A stretch of 64,000 nt of DNA from Pseudomonas syringae (GCF_023278085.1 NZ_CP066265.1:1084501-1148500); one strand, 5' to 3'; positions 30,440-40,248 are shown, counted from the stretch's first letter. Notes: generated from the letters alone by a model not told the origin. A program made the numbers and translations.

Positions 30440-32790
30440 AGCTTAAAATCAGCTTTCAGGCGCGTATCGCCGGGGTTTTGATTGCCCTGTTGCTGATCGT
30501 CGTGTGTGCAGTCTTCCTGGCGGTCAAGGTCGCGACCGGGGATGCGGTGCGTACACAGGCGCAGGCGCAACTGGAAGTCGGTAGCCGGGTGTTTGAGCGC
30601 TTGATCGATCTGCGCGGCAAGCGCTTGCGTGACGGAGTGCAGTTGCTGGCTGCCGATTTCGGCTTTCGCGATGCGGTGGCCAGCGCAGACGCATCGACCA
30701 TTCGATCCGTACTGCTGAACCACGGCAAACGGATCAACGCCAGTGAGATGTTCCTGCTGGGGATGGACGGTGTGGTGGTTGCCAGCACAGTCCCCGAAGT
30801 GCCTGAAGGCTCCCGATTCATTTATGACCAGGCGTTGCGCAATGCCAAGCGTGCCGGTCAGTCGGTGCTGATCATCCCCGGTGGTGGAACGCCGCATTTG
30901 CTGGTCGAAAGCACCGTGCTGGCGCCTTTGCCGATCGGTCGCGTGGTCATGGGGTTCGCCATTGACGGCGACATTGCCGAGGAACTGCGCTCGCTCAGCG
31001 GCCTGGAAGTGTCTTTTCTCACCGTGGAAAACGGTCAGTCGGGCAATTTGATCAGTACCCAGCCGCCCGCCCTGCACGAAGGGCTGGTCGAGCTGATGAG
31101 GAACTCCTCGGGTGGGCAGATGCGGGTCACCGAGCAGGCCAACCTGAACTTTCTCAGTCAGACCCTGATGCTTGCCAATACCGGCAACGCTGGCGACGGG
31201 CAAGTGATCGCGTTGCTGCAAAGCCCGCTCGACAAGGCTTTTCAGGCTTTTGCGCCGCTCGATGAAAAGATTTTCTGGATTTCCATGGCCGCCGTGCTGG
31301 CCTCATTGATCGGCACGCTGGCACTGGCGCGCAGCGTTTCGTTGCCGGTGCGGGCTTTGGCGATTGCCGCCAAGCGTATTGGCGACGGTGATTATGAAAC
31401 CCCGGTAAACATGGCCCGTAACGACGAGTTGGGCATGCTCGCCGATGCGATCAACACCATGCAGCATGGCATCGCCGTGCGTGAAGGCCAGCTTGCGCAC
31501 AACGCGCTGCATGACAACCTCACCGGCCTGCCCAACCGGGCGCTGGTCATGGAGCGTCTGGGCAGCTCGATTGCTGCCGAGCGTCCGGTTGCGCTGTTGT
31601 ACCTGGGTATCAGCAACCTCGCGACAATCAGTGAAAGTGCGGGTGCCGAAGGGGTAGAGCAGCTGTTGCTTCAGGTGGGACAGCGCCTGCAAGGCATCTT
31701 GCGCGCCGGCGATACAGTCGCTCGGCTGACCGCTACCGAATTTCTGCTGCTGCTGGATAACACTACCAGCGACGGCGCTGTAGGCATGGGTGACGCGGTG
31801 CAACGTTTACTCGCCGGGCTGCCGCGCATCGATAATCTGGATCTGGCACTTGAATGCTGCGTTGGCATCACGGTGTACCCGGAACACGGTGGCTCTGCCC
31901 AGAAGCTGGTCAGCCGTGCGGCGATTGCCCGCAAAGACGCCACATTCCTGCCCGGCCGCCTGCAGATCTATGAGGACGGTCGCGACCTTGCCCACCAGCG
32001 CCAGATCAGCCTGATCCGTGACTTGCGCAAAGCCCCGCAGCGCGGCGAACTGACGCTGCATTACCAGCCCAAGCTGGATATCCGCCAAGGCTATGTGCGG
32101 CAGGCCGAAGCCTTGTTGCGCTGGACGCATCCGCAGTTCGGCAATGTCTCGCCTGCGGAATTCATTGTGCTGGCCGAGCGCACCGGCAGTATTCATCTGC
32201 TGACCGACTGGGTCATCGAAGAAGCGTTTCGGCAGTTGGCTGACTGGCGCCAGCGTGGGCTGGTGCTGCAGGTGTCGGTCAATATTTCCGCCGATGACTT
32301 GTTGAGCGGTGATCTGGCCGGGTATGCCATGCGCCTGATCAAGCAGTATGGCGTGCCTGCCGAGCAGTTGGTGTTTGAAATCACCGAAAGCGCCGTCATG
32401 AGCGAGCCGGAAAAAGCGTTGATCGTTCTGCACCGTCTGCGCGACTGCGGCATCAGTCTGTCAATCGATGACTTCGGCACCGGCTATTCGTCGCTGGCGC
32501 ACTTGAAGCGACTGCCGGTGCAGGAATTGAAAATCGACCAGTCTTTCGTGCGCGATCTGGATGAAACCAGTGAAGACGCCGTGATCGTGCGTTCGACCAT
32601 CGAAATGAGCCACAACCTCGGGCTCAAAGTCGTGGCCGAAGGCGTTGAATATCAACATAGCCTGGACCTGCTCCGCCGCTGGCACTGCGACACGGCACAG
32701 GGTTACCTGATCAGCCGTCCGTTGACGGCCACGGCCTTTGAAGCATGGATTGCCAGCTCTCAGGCGTCACCCGGCTTTATGGTGAACTAA
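30436..32790 (+). CDS. membrane GGDEF/EAL protein, probable c-di-GMP phosphodiesterase
   Basis: 784 residues. One N-terminal membrane segment (about 9-31), a periplasmic sensor region (32-275), a second segment (about 276-298) and HAMP (300-350) lead to a GGDEF domain (about 355-505) and an EAL domain (about 530-775). The GGDEF site is degenerate (ATEF in place of GGDEF), so cyclase activity is unlikely. The EAL domain keeps EALLRW, NISADD and DDFGTGYSSL and should hydrolyse c-di-GMP. It probably converts a periplasmic signal, perhaps handled by the co-encoded cupredoxin and globin, into lower c-di-GMP. Confidence 0.88.
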   Translation: MKLKISFQARIAGVLIALLLIVVCAVFLAVKVATGDAVRTQAQAQLEVGSRVFERLIDLRGKRLRDGVQLLAADFGFRDAVASADASTIRSVLLNHGKRINASEMFLLGMDGVVVASTVPEVPEGSRFIYDQALRNAKRAGQSVLIIPGGGTPHLLVESTVLAPLPIGRVVMGFAIDGDIAEELRSLSGLEVSFLTVENGQSGNLISTQPPALHEGLVELMRNSSGGQMRVTEQANLNFLSQTLMLANTGNAGDGQVIALLQSPLDKAFQAFAPLDEKIFWISMAAVLASLIGTLALARSVSLPVRALAIAAKRIGDGDYETPVNMARNDELGMLADAINTMQHGIAVREGQLAHNALHDNLTGLPNRALVMERLGSSIAAERPVALLYLGISNLATISESAGAEGVEQLLLQVGQRLQGILRAGDTVARLTATEFLLLLDNTTSDGAVGMGDAVQRLLAGLPRIDNLDLALECCVGITVYPEHGGSAQKLVSRAAIARKDATFLPGRLQIYEDGRDLAHQRQISLIRDLRKAPQRGELTLHYQPKLDIRQGYVRQAEALLRWTHPQFGNVSPAEFIVLAERTGSIHLLTDWVIEEAFRQLADWRQRGLVLQVSVNISADDLLSGDLAGYAMRLIKQYGVPAEQLVFEITESAVMSEPEKALIVLHRLRDCGISLSIDDFGTGYSSLAHLKRLPVQELKIDQSFVRDLDETSEDAVIVRSTIEMSHNLGLKVVAEGVEYQHSLDLLRRWHCDTAQGYLISRPLTATAFEAWIASSQASPGFMVN

Positions 32791-32793
32791 GTC

Positions 32794-33657
32794 ATGTCCT
32801 ACCGAATTCCATTGGTGTTGGGTTGTGTTCTGGGCGCTGTCGCACCGCTTGCGCTGGCGGATAACGGTCGCTTGATCGCCACGGGTGGCGCAACCAGCAT
32901 TGAAGGCAGCGCTGGCGGCGGCATCACGCCCTGGGCGGTGATCACCGGTTACAGCGAGCAGGGCGAGTGGGGCGCAACGGCCTTTGCCACGCATGTCAAT
33001 CTGCCGGATTACAACCTGGACGTTGCGGGCCTGGCTTTCGCTTACGGCAACCGCGTCGAACTGTCCTACGCTCACCAGCGTTTCGATATCAGCACCTTGC
33101 AGCATCGGCTCAGCCTGCCGGACGATAACCTCAGCCAGGACGTGTTCGGTGTCAAATTGCGGTTGTTCGGCGACCTGATCTACGACAGCCTGCCGCAGGT
33201 ATCGCTGGGCGTGCAGTACAAACACCAGAATGATTTTCTCATCCCCAGCCTGGTCGGCGCGCAGCGTGATTCGGATGTGGAAGGCTATCTCACGGCCAGC
33301 CGGCTGTTCATGGGTGCGGCCTTTGGCTACAACGTGGTGGTCAACGGCGGAGTGCGTTACAGCCGTGCCAACGAAACCGGTCTGCTCGGGTTTGGCGGTG
33401 ACCGGCGTGACAGCCGCAGCGTGCTCAAGGAAGGTTCGGTGGCAGTCTTGTTCAACCCTCGTTGGGCAATGGGTGTCGAATATCGCGAGAAGCCGGACAA
33501 CCTGTCGTTCGCGGGCGAAAGCGATTGGGCGGACGTGTTCGTCGGGTACTTCCCTAACAAGCACCTGTCTGTCGTGCTGGCCTACGCCAGGCTGGGTGAA
33601 ATTGCCACGCTGGATAACCAGAACGGCACCTACCTGTCCGTACAGGGGAGCTTCTGA
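32794..33657 (+). CDS. DUF3034 protein, probable outer-membrane beta-barrel
   Basis: 287 residues. A signal peptide (about 1-22, ending PLALA) precedes alternating aromatic/polar strands (VELSYAHQRF, VSLGVQYKHQ, AMGVEYREK, LSVVLAYARLG). The sequence ends in Phe (SVQGSF), which fits a C-terminal beta-signal. I recognise the DUF3034 family, whose function is unknown. It lies three bases after the EAL gene and overlaps the globin gene by one base. Confidence 0.8.
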   Translation: MSYRIPLVLGCVLGAVAPLALADNGRLIATGGATSIEGSAGGGITPWAVITGYSEQGEWGATAFATHVNLPDYNLDVAGLAFAYGNRVELSYAHQRFDISTLQHRLSLPDDNLSQDVFGVKLRLFGDLIYDSLPQVSLGVQYKHQNDFLIPSLVGAQRDSDVEGYLTASRLFMGAAFGYNVVVNGGVRYSRANETGLLGFGGDRRDSRSVLKEGSVAVLFNPRWAMGVEYREKPDNLSFAGESDWADVFVGYFPNKHLSVVLAYARLGEIATLDNQNGTYLSVQGSF

Positions 33658-34079
33658 TGAGGCGCTTGTTGATCTGCCTGATGCTGACGCTGCTGGCCGG
33701 TTGTGCGCAGCAACGTGCGCAGGACGACAGCCTCTATCAGGACCTTGGCCAGCGTGCCGGTATCCAGCGGATTGTCGAAGGCATGCTGATCCATGTGGCC
33801 AGGGATGCGCGCATCTCCGAGCGCTTCAAAAGGGTCAACATCGTGCTGTTGCGCGACCGGCTGGTCGAGAAGCTGTGTGTCGAAGCCGGCGGGCCATGCC
33901 GCTATGCCGGCGACAGCATGGCCGAGTCCCACAAAGGCCAGAACCTGACACCCAGCGACTTCAATGCGCTGGTCGAAAACCTGATCGCCTCCATGGACGC
34001 CGAGAACATCCCTGTCCCGGTACAGAACCGCCTCATCGCCCGGCTGGCCCCGATGCGGGGCGAGGTGATCGGCAAGTAA
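33657..34079 (+). CDS. group 1 truncated hemoglobin lipoprotein
   Basis: 140 residues. The signal peptide ends in the lipobox LAGC (about 13-16), so this globin is exported and lipid-anchored, unlike most truncated globins. The 2-on-2 globin core starts at SLYQDLGQRAGIQRIVEGML. The proximal heme ligand is most likely the His in ESHKGQNL (about 95), aligning with HisF8. Possible roles are binding O2, NO or redox signals in the periplasm. Last gene of the operon. Confidence 0.85.
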   Translation: MRRLLICLMLTLLAGCAQQRAQDDSLYQDLGQRAGIQRIVEGMLIHVARDARISERFKRVNIVLLRDRLVEKLCVEAGGPCRYAGDSMAESHKGQNLTPSDFNALVENLIASMDAENIPVPVQNRLIARLAPMRGEVIGK

Positions 34080-34111
34080 CCTGACTCATGACGATTGGTG
34101 ACTGTGCTGAT

Positions 34112-34195
34112 GCTCCGCGTTGGCATGCAGTTCGTGACGCTCTACGTTACAAATCGACGCCGCGCCGCGCGTTCAAGACCGGACGCAGAGCGTCC
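34112..34195. repeat. GACGC-type palindromic repeat, degenerate copy
   Basis: GCTCCGCGTTGGCATGCAGT and GTGACGCTCTACGTTAC match, with changes, the units at 43838-43880. The block ends with the perfect palindrome GGACGC-AGA-GCGTCC at 34181-34195, which is identical to two copies near 43.7 kb. Confidence 0.65.
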
Positions 34196-34235
34196 AGAAC
34201 TTAGTAGCCTGGACCCTATGAAATCGGACGCTTGT

Positions 34236-34326
34236 GTAGGAGCGAACTTGTTCGCGAAGGGGGCGTTGGGGCATTGGAAATGTTGTGAATGTACAGGCCC
34301 TTTCGCGGACAAGTCCGCTCCTACAG
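34236..34326. repeat. REP doublet (REPIN)
   Basis: Two REP sequences in opposite orientation: GTAGGAGCGAACTTGTTCGC... at 34236-34260 and ...GCGGACAAGTCCGCTCCTAC at 34304-34323, with a central region between them. Each arm is itself a hairpin. The arrangement is that of REPINs spread by RAYT transposases in pseudomonads; no rayt gene is in the window. Confidence 0.8.
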
Positions 34327-34398
34327 AAACCGACTTTCACACTGAGTGCGAGTTGACTCGTTTATATAGTGTGGCAACGAGAGTGATCCAGCCGCGCC

Positions 34399-35478
34399 TC
34401 AACTCAACCGCGTCAAATACTCCGGCACTTCCTGCTCCGGCAACACTGACAGCACTTTCAGGCGCTGGAGCATGCGTTGCCGGGCGCGTTGGAGGTGTTC
34501 CTTGAGGTTGAGGGCGGCGGCGTCGAAGGCGCCGTGCAGCAGCAACTCAATGATCAGCCGGTGCTCGGCGAGCATTGCCTCATCTGCGCCAATGTCCAGC
34601 AGGCGGTAGAAAATCCGGTTGATGATCATCGGGCTCTGCGCCTGGCTGATCAGCGTCGCAATCTTGCGATTTTGCAGTCCCGAGAGGCACTGCTGATGCA
34701 GATCGTCTTCAAGGCGCTCGATGTCTTCCAGGCTGCACCGCTCGGCGCTTTGCGCATCGATCACTCTGGCGAGCATCGCCTCAAGGGTTTCACGGCTCAA
34801 CGACGGGGCCGTCAGGCGCAAGGCTTCGGGTTCAAGGCAGGCGCGCAGTTCGTAGTCCTCGGTGATTTCCCGAGCGGTCAGCGGCCCGGCCAGCCAGTTT
34901 GAATAAGGCTCCTTTTCCACCAGGCCGCGATCGCGCAACCGCATCAGCGCCTCCCGGACCACCGCGCGACTGACCCCGTAATGCTGAGCCGCGCTCTGCT
35001 CGTCCAGCCGGTAATGACCAAACGCGATACAGGCCGACAGTGCCGCGCCGATCTCGTCATGAATGCGTTCGCCAAGCGGGCGGGTATCGACCAGTTCTTC
35101 GCTGCTGTCCAGACCGAACTGCCTGTGGCTCAGGCTCAGACGCAGCGGCTCGACTTCTTGAGACTGCGGATTGACCAGATAACCGCGACCATCGAAACGG
35201 CTGATCAAGCCTTCTTCATGCAGCAGGTTGAGCGCTGTGCGCACGGGAACGCGACTGGTGCCGAACAGTTCTGCCAACGGCGCTTCGAGCAACACCAGCC
35301 CATTGGCAGCCGCACCGGAGAGAATGGCGTTACGTAACACCTCACGGATCATGGCATAGCGCGACGCGGTGCGCGGGGCCTCTTCTGACATCGGTTTCAT
35401 ACACTTCTGACGGCTGACGGACGATTCTCGCACAGATGCACTGTTGTCACCTTGGGCTACGTCCTGATGCTCGCTCAT
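34399..35478 (-). CDS. GntR-type regulator with two winged-helix domains and an FCD domain
   Basis: 359 residues from ATG 35478; a GTG eight codons upstream is possible. Two GntR winged helices in series are visible: LAELFGTSRVPVRTALNLLH (about 63-82) and AAQHYGVSRAVVREALMRLR (about 160-179), followed by a helical FCD effector domain (about 200-345). Most FadR-subfamily proteins have one DNA-binding domain. It is divergent from the amidase gene and likely controls that cluster in response to its substrate. Confidence 0.85.
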   Translation of the reverse strand: MSEHQDVAQGDNSASVRESSVSRQKCMKPMSEEAPRTASRYAMIREVLRNAILSGAAANGLVLLEAPLAELFGTSRVPVRTALNLLHEEGLISRFDGRGYLVNPQSQEVEPLRLSLSHRQFGLDSSEELVDTRPLGERIHDEIGAALSACIAFGHYRLDEQSAAQHYGVSRAVVREALMRLRDRGLVEKEPYSNWLAGPLTAREITEDYELRACLEPEALRLTAPSLSRETLEAMLARVIDAQSAERCSLEDIERLEDDLHQQCLSGLQNRKIATLISQAQSPMIINRIFYRLLDIGADEAMLAEHRLIIELLLHGAFDAAALNLKEHLQRARQRMLQRLKVLSVLPEQEVPEYLTRLS

Positions 35479-35504
35479 GGGGCCACCGTTACTTTTTTGC
35501 ACTG

Positions 35505-35532
35505 AAATGTACCTTTTATAAAAGATACATTA
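35505..35532. promoter_or_regulatory. candidate GntR operator, regulator-proximal
   Basis: AAATGTAC at 35505 and TACATTA at 35526 form a dyad around a TTTTATAAAA core, 27 bases upstream of the regulator gene. The half-sites match the second site near 35.7 kb. Confidence 0.5.
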
Positions 35533-35692
35533 TTTCTTTGTGACGATTCGTTTCTCTCGCTAACCGCCGTCAGGTTGGAGCAGGTGTTTCGCGGCGAGTG
35601 TTCTAGTACGCCGGTTCCAGCTCATGGAGGCTTTGTAAACGACCGGGCTAGTGTCTCTTCCCGCGAAGATTGGCATGGAACCTGCCTTTATT

Positions 35693-35721
35693 AAATGTAC
35701 ATTTTACTAATAAGTACATTT
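35693..35721. promoter_or_regulatory. candidate GntR operator, amidase-proximal
   Basis: Perfect inverted repeat AAATGTAC-N13-GTACATTT, 18 bases before the amidase start. The TGTAC half-site is shared with the site at 35505, supporting one regulator for both divergent units. Confidence 0.6.
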
Positions 35722-35738
35722 ATAAAGGTGTGGTGGTG

Positions 35739-37109
35739 ATGATCGATACCGGGAGTCACAGTGTTACCCGTGATGCCTGCGCAATGGCCGATGACTTTGC
35801 ACAGGGTCGCAGTGATCCTCTGCACGTGCTGGATCAGGCTTTGCAACAGGCGACGCAGGTCGATCACGTGTTCATCTCCATGAGCGTCGAGCGCGCGCGC
35901 CGCGAAGCCGAAGCCTCTACTGCCCGCTGGAAACACGGCCAGCCCCTGAGTCCTTTTGACGGCGTGCCCATTGCCTGGAAGGATCTGTTCGACGTCGCCG
36001 GGTCTGTCACTACCGCAGGTGCTGCGCTGCGTAGCAATCTTTCGCCTGCCTTGCTCGACGCCCCCAGCGTCGCCTTGCTGGCGCGCGCGGGCATGATCAG
36101 CCTGGGCAAGACCAATCTCAGTGAATTCGCCTACTCCGGGCTCGGCCTGAATCCGCATTTCGGCACGCCGCTCAACCCGCTGAGCGATGCCGTACCGCGC
36201 ATTCCGGGTGGTTCTTCTTCGGGTTCTGCAGTGGCGGTCGCGTCAGGCATCGTGCCGATTGCGATGGGTACCGATACCGCCGGGTCCGTTCGTATTCCGG
36301 CAGCGTTCAACGGGCTGGTCGGGTTTCGCAGCACCAGTCGCCGTTACAGCCGTGACGGGGTATTTCCACTGGCACTGACGCTCGACAGTGTCGGCCCGTT
36401 GACCCGCAGCGTGCGGGATGCGTTGGTCATTGATGACTTGCTCTGCGCGCGCAGCAAACCGACCTCGCTGCTACCGCGTAGCCTGGCGGGTCAGCGTTTT
36501 CTGGTCGATCAGGCGGTACTGGACGACGAGCGCATTGCGCCTGCGGTTCGCGAAAACCTGCTGCGCGCCATTGACGCGTTACGCGCTGGCGGCGCGCTCG
36601 TCGAGTTGCGCCCCTGCCAGGCCTTTCAGGCCGCTTTGCAACTGATTCAGCACCACGGCTGGCTGGGTGCAGCCGAGGCATTCGCCCTGCACCAGCCATT
36701 GCTCGACAGCGACGCGGCCAGTCAGCTCGACCCTCGGGTACGCAAACGTCTGGAGGCTGCGCGGCATATGCCTGCCAGTCTGCTGGTCAACCTGTACAGC
36801 GCTCGCGAAACGTTACAAGAGCAACTGACCCTCGAACTCGATGGCGCACTGCTGATCACTCCCAGTGTTGCCCACGTCGCTCCGCCGCTGGCGCCGTTGC
36901 TGGCCGATGACGAACTGTTCATTCAGACCAACCTTGCGACGCTGCGCCTGACCATGCCTGGCAGCCTGCTGAACATGCCCGGCGTTTCGTTGCCCAGCGG
37001 ATTCGACGCGGCAGGCCTGCCCACTGGCTTGTTGCTCAGCGCTCCAGCGGGGGAGGACGCCCGTCTGTTGCGCGCGGCGCTGGCGGTGGAATCGCTGCTC
37101 AAACCTTGA
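35739..37109 (+). CDS. amidase (amidase signature family)
   Basis: 456 residues. The Ser-cisSer-Lys triad regions are intact: Lys in IAWKDLFDVAG (about 80), and the Ser pair in GGSSSGSAVAVASG and DTAGSVRIPAAFNG. It hydrolyses a carboxamide; the substrate cannot be read from sequence. First gene of the catabolic cluster, directly after a TGTAC dyad. ATG 35739 is preceded by an AAGGTGTGGTGG ribosome region. Confidence 0.88.
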   Translation: MIDTGSHSVTRDACAMADDFAQGRSDPLHVLDQALQQATQVDHVFISMSVERARREAEASTARWKHGQPLSPFDGVPIAWKDLFDVAGSVTTAGAALRSNLSPALLDAPSVALLARAGMISLGKTNLSEFAYSGLGLNPHFGTPLNPLSDAVPRIPGGSSSGSAVAVASGIVPIAMGTDTAGSVRIPAAFNGLVGFRSTSRRYSRDGVFPLALTLDSVGPLTRSVRDALVIDDLLCARSKPTSLLPRSLAGQRFLVDQAVLDDERIAPAVRENLLRAIDALRAGGALVELRPCQAFQAALQLIQHHGWLGAAEAFALHQPLLDSDAASQLDPRVRKRLEAARHMPASLLVNLYSARETLQEQLTLELDGALLITPSVAHVAPPLAPLLADDELFIQTNLATLRLTMPGSLLNMPGVSLPSGFDAAGLPTGLLLSAPAGEDARLLRAALAVESLLKP

Positions 37110-37177
37110 ACAACAACAAACCGGCATGCGCGCTGAACACCGCGCTGCCGCTCGGATAAACCAGCGGGAGAATCAAG

Positions 37178-38059
37178 ATGGCCAAAGAAATTCTGTGTGC
37201 GTTTGGGGTGGATGTCGATGCCGTCGCGGGCTGGCTCGGCTCGTATGGCGGTGAGGATTCGCCGGACGACATCTCACGCGGGCTGTTCGCCGGTGAGGTC
37301 GGTGCGCCACGTCTGCTCAAGCTGTTCGAACGTTACGGCCTGCGCACCACCTGGTTCATTCCGGGGCACTCGATGGAAACCTTTCCCGAGCAGATGAAAG
37401 CCGTGGCGGACGCCGGGCATGAAATCGGTGTGCATGGTTACAGCCATGAAAACCCGATTGCCATGACCCCGGAGCAGGAAGAGATCGTTCTCGACAAGTC
37501 CATCGACCTGATCACGCAAATGACCGGCAAGCGCCCGACCGGCTACGTCGCGCCTTGGTGGGAGTTCAGCAACGTCACCAACGAGCTGCTGCTCAAGAAA
37601 GGCATCAAGTACGACCACAGCCTGATGCACAACGACTTTCATCCTTACTACGTTCGCGTAGGGGACAAGTGGACCAAGATCGATTACAGCCAGCACCCGG
37701 ACACCTGGATGAAACCGCTGGTGCGCGGTGAAGAAACCGATTTGGTGGAGATCCCCGCCAACTGGTACCTCGACGATCTGCCGCCCATGATGTTCATCAA
37801 GAAAGCGCCGAACAGCCACGGGTTCGTCAACCCGCGGCACCTGGAAGAAATGTGGCGCGACCAGTTCGACTGGGTCTATCGCGAACACGAACACGCAGTC
37901 TTCACCATGACCATTCACCCGGACGTGTCTGGTCGCCCGCAAGTGCTGCTGATGCTGGAGCGCTTGATCGAGCACATTCAAAGCCATGCTGGCGTCAAGT
38001 TCGTCACTTTCGACGAGATTGCCGACGACTTCGTGCGTCGCAATCCCCGTACCCGCTGA
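37178..38059 (+). CDS. polysaccharide deacetylase family protein, PuuE/HP0310-like
   Basis: 293 residues, no signal peptide, so cytoplasmic. NodB-type fold with the metal-site pieces [11 protein letters not shown] (Asp pair) and [14 protein letters not shown] (two His), plus [10 protein letters not shown]. The closest architecture is the PuuE-type allantoinase and HP0310 group, which act on small amides or cyclic ureides as well as on sugars. Beside an amidase, a ring-opening or amide-cleaving step seems more likely than cell-wall modification; this is inference. Confidence 0.8.
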   Translation: MAKEILCAFGVDVDAVAGWLGSYGGEDSPDDISRGLFAGEVGAPRLLKLFERYGLRTTWFIPGHSMETFPEQMKAVADAGHEIGVHGYSHENPIAMTPEQEEIVLDKSIDLITQMTGKRPTGYVAPWWEFSNVTNELLLKKGIKYDHSLMHNDFHPYYVRVGDKWTKIDYSQHPDTWMKPLVRGEETDLVEIPANWYLDDLPPMMFIKKAPNSHGFVNPRHLEEMWRDQFDWVYREHEHAVFTMTIHPDVSGRPQVLLMLERLIEHIQSHAGVKFVTFDEIADDFVRRNPRTR

Positions 38060-38086
38060 TTCATTGCCCTGTCCGAGGCGTCACTC

Positions 38087-39427
38087 ATGTCCATTTACAA
38101 CAAGCTCGACCTGACCGGCTGGAAACCTGAGCAACTGACTCCGGATCAAGTACGGTTCGCCACATGGATTGCGTTTTTCGCGTGGGTGTTTGCGGTATAT
38201 GACTTCATTCTGTTTGGCACGCTGCTACCGGAAATCGGTCGGCATTTCAGCTGGAGTGAGGTCGAACAGGCCGAAATCGCGACCTGGGTCGCGGTTGGCA
38301 CGGCGGTGGTGGCTCTGGCCATCGGCCCGCTGGTAGATCGCCTGGGACGGCGCGTGGGTATCATTTTTACCGTGAGCGGTTCGGCGATCTGCTCGGCGCT
38401 CACGGCCATCGGTGGATCGTGGGGTAAATCGCCATTGATCCTGATTCGTTCACTGGGCGGTCTGGGTTATGCAGAAGAAACGGTCAACGCGACCTATCTG
38501 AGCGAAATCTACGCGGCTTCGGATGACCCGCGACTGGCCAAGCGTCGTGGCTTCATCTACAGCCTGGTGCAAGGTGGCTGGCCGGTCGGTGCGTTGATCG
38601 CCGCCGGTCTGACGGCGGTCTTGCTGCCGATCATCGGCTGGCAGGGGTGCTTCGTGTTCGCGGCCATCCCGGCCATCATCATTGCGATCATGGCACGCAA
38701 GCTCAAGGAGAGCCCGCAGTTCCAGATCCACCAGCGCATCACTCAACTGCGCAAGAAAGGTGACGTCAGTCAGGCACAAGCCGTGGCGCAAACGTATGGG
38801 GTCGATTACGACGAGCACAGCAAGGCCGGTTTCAGCGCTGCCTTCAGAGGTTCTTCGCTCCGCGCCACGCTGGTGATCGGTGCCGCGATCCTGCTCAACT
38901 GGGCCGCGATCCAGGTGTTCAGCGTGCTGGGCACAACGGTGATCGTCAGCGTTCACCACATCTCGTTTGAAAACTCGCTGATCATTCTGGTGCTGTCCAA
39001 CCTGGTGGGTTATTGCGGTTACCTGTGCCATGGCTGGATGGGCGACCGGATCGGTCGTCGCAATGTGATCGGTCTTGGCTGGATGCTCGGCGGTCTGGCC
39101 TTCGCCGGCATGCTCTACGGGCCAAGCAGCATGGTGATGGTGGTGGGGCTTTACAGCCTGGGGCTGTTCTTCCTGATCGGGCCTTACTCGGCGGCGCTGT
39201 TCTTCATCAGCGAAAGCTTCCCGACCAGCATCCGTGCCACCGGTGGCGCAATCATTCATGCCATGGGGCCTCTTGGCGCCGTGGTGGCAGGTTTCGGTGC
39301 CACGTCAGTACTGAGCGCTGGCGGCGACTGGCAGACGTCGGCGCTGTACTTCGGTGCCGTGCCTTGCTTCCTGTCGGGTGCGCTGATGTTCGCCGCTAAA
39401 CACGTGCGACCTGAAACCGTGAAATAA
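38087..39427 (+). CDS. MFS transporter
   Basis: 446 residues with twelve predicted membrane segments and a long central loop (about 205-250). The MFS signatures DRLGRRVG (after segment 2) and GDRIGRRN (after segment 8) are present. It looks like a metabolite:H+ symporter and probably imports the substrate of the cluster. Confidence 0.87.
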   Translation: MSIYNKLDLTGWKPEQLTPDQVRFATWIAFFAWVFAVYDFILFGTLLPEIGRHFSWSEVEQAEIATWVAVGTAVVALAIGPLVDRLGRRVGIIFTVSGSAICSALTAIGGSWGKSPLILIRSLGGLGYAEETVNATYLSEIYAASDDPRLAKRRGFIYSLVQGGWPVGALIAAGLTAVLLPIIGWQGCFVFAAIPAIIIAIMARKLKESPQFQIHQRITQLRKKGDVSQAQAVAQTYGVDYDEHSKAGFSAAFRGSSLRATLVIGAAILLNWAAIQVFSVLGTTVIVSVHHISFENSLIILVLSNLVGYCGYLCHGWMGDRIGRRNVIGLGWMLGGLAFAGMLYGPSSMVMVVGLYSLGLFFLIGPYSAALFFISESFPTSIRATGGAIIHAMGPLGAVVAGFGATSVLSAGGDWQTSALYFGAVPCFLSGALMFAAKHVRPETVK

Positions 39428-39437
39428 GGAGCAGCCC

Positions 39438-40199
39438 ATGATTCGTAAAGTTGCAATGGTAACCGGTGCCGCCAGCGGCATCGGTCAGGCGCTGGCGGTG
39501 GCCTTCGCCCGCCAGGGTGTTGCAGTGGCAGGCGGTTATTACCCGGCTGACCCGCATGACCCTGAGCAAACCCGCCAGTTGGTGGAGGCGGCGGGCGGCG
39601 AATGTTTGATGCTGCCAGTGGACGTGACCTTCACCGAGTCAGTCGATGACCTGGCCGTGCAGGCAATCAAGACGTTTGGCCGCATCGATTACGCGGTGGC
39701 CAATGCCGGGTTGCTGCGGCGGGCACCGTTGCTGGAAATGACGGACCAGCGCTGGAACGAGATGCTCGACGTGGACCTGACCGGCGTGATGCGTACTTTT
39801 CGCGCAGCGGTCCGGCACATGGGCGAGGGCGGCGCGCTGGTGGCGATTTCTTCGATAGCCGGCGGAGTTTACGGCTGGCAGGACCATTCCCATTACGCTG
39901 CGGCCAAGGCTGGCGTGCCGGGTCTGTGTCGTTCACTGGCGGTGGAACTGGCGTCGAAAGGCATCCGCTGTAACGCGGTGATTCCCGGCCTGATCGAGAC
40001 GCCGCAGTCGCTGGACAGCCAGAACTCGCTTGGGCCGGAAGGTCTCGCACAGGCAGCCAAAGCCATCCCGTTGGGCCGCGTCGGCCGGGCGGACGAAGTT
40101 GCTGCACTGGTGCGCTTTCTGTGCAGTGACGAGGCCAGTTACCTGACCGGGCAAAGCATCGTGATCGACGGCGGCCTGACCGTGCGCTGGCCGGGGTAG
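39438..40199 (+). CDS. short-chain dehydrogenase/reductase
   Basis: 253 residues. The Rossmann motif [12 protein letters not shown] is at 9-20; NAG appears in VANAGLL, the catalytic Ser in [11 protein letters not shown], and YxxxK in HYAAAKAG. The C-terminus [19 protein letters not shown] is typical. Substrate unknown. The start has GGAG seven bases upstream. Confidence 0.88.
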   Translation: MIRKVAMVTGAASGIGQALAVAFARQGVAVAGGYYPADPHDPEQTRQLVEAAGGECLMLPVDVTFTESVDDLAVQAIKTFGRIDYAVANAGLLRRAPLLEMTDQRWNEMLDVDLTGVMRTFRAAVRHMGEGGALVAISSIAGGVYGWQDHSHYAAAKAGVPGLCRSLAVELASKGIRCNAVIPGLIETPQSLDSQNSLGPEGLAQAAKAIPLGRVGRADEVAALVRFLCSDEASYLTGQSIVIDGGLTVRWPG

Positions 40200-40248
40200 A
40201 TCGAGGCGGAGCAGACCTGTGCGAGATATCAAAATGTGAGATCAAAAA

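Larger units (their letters stand above)
34080..34398. other. intergenic region with repeats
   Basis: No gene. It contains a palindromic repeat segment at 34112-34195 and a REP doublet at 34236-34326, both listed separately. It separates the convergent globin operon and the GntR gene. Confidence 0.6.

Noticed and set aside
35505..35532. Fur box in the AT-rich GntR-amidase intergenic region
   Set aside because: The dyad half-sites match the TGTAC site near 35.7 kb rather than the Fur consensus, and no iron genes adjoin.
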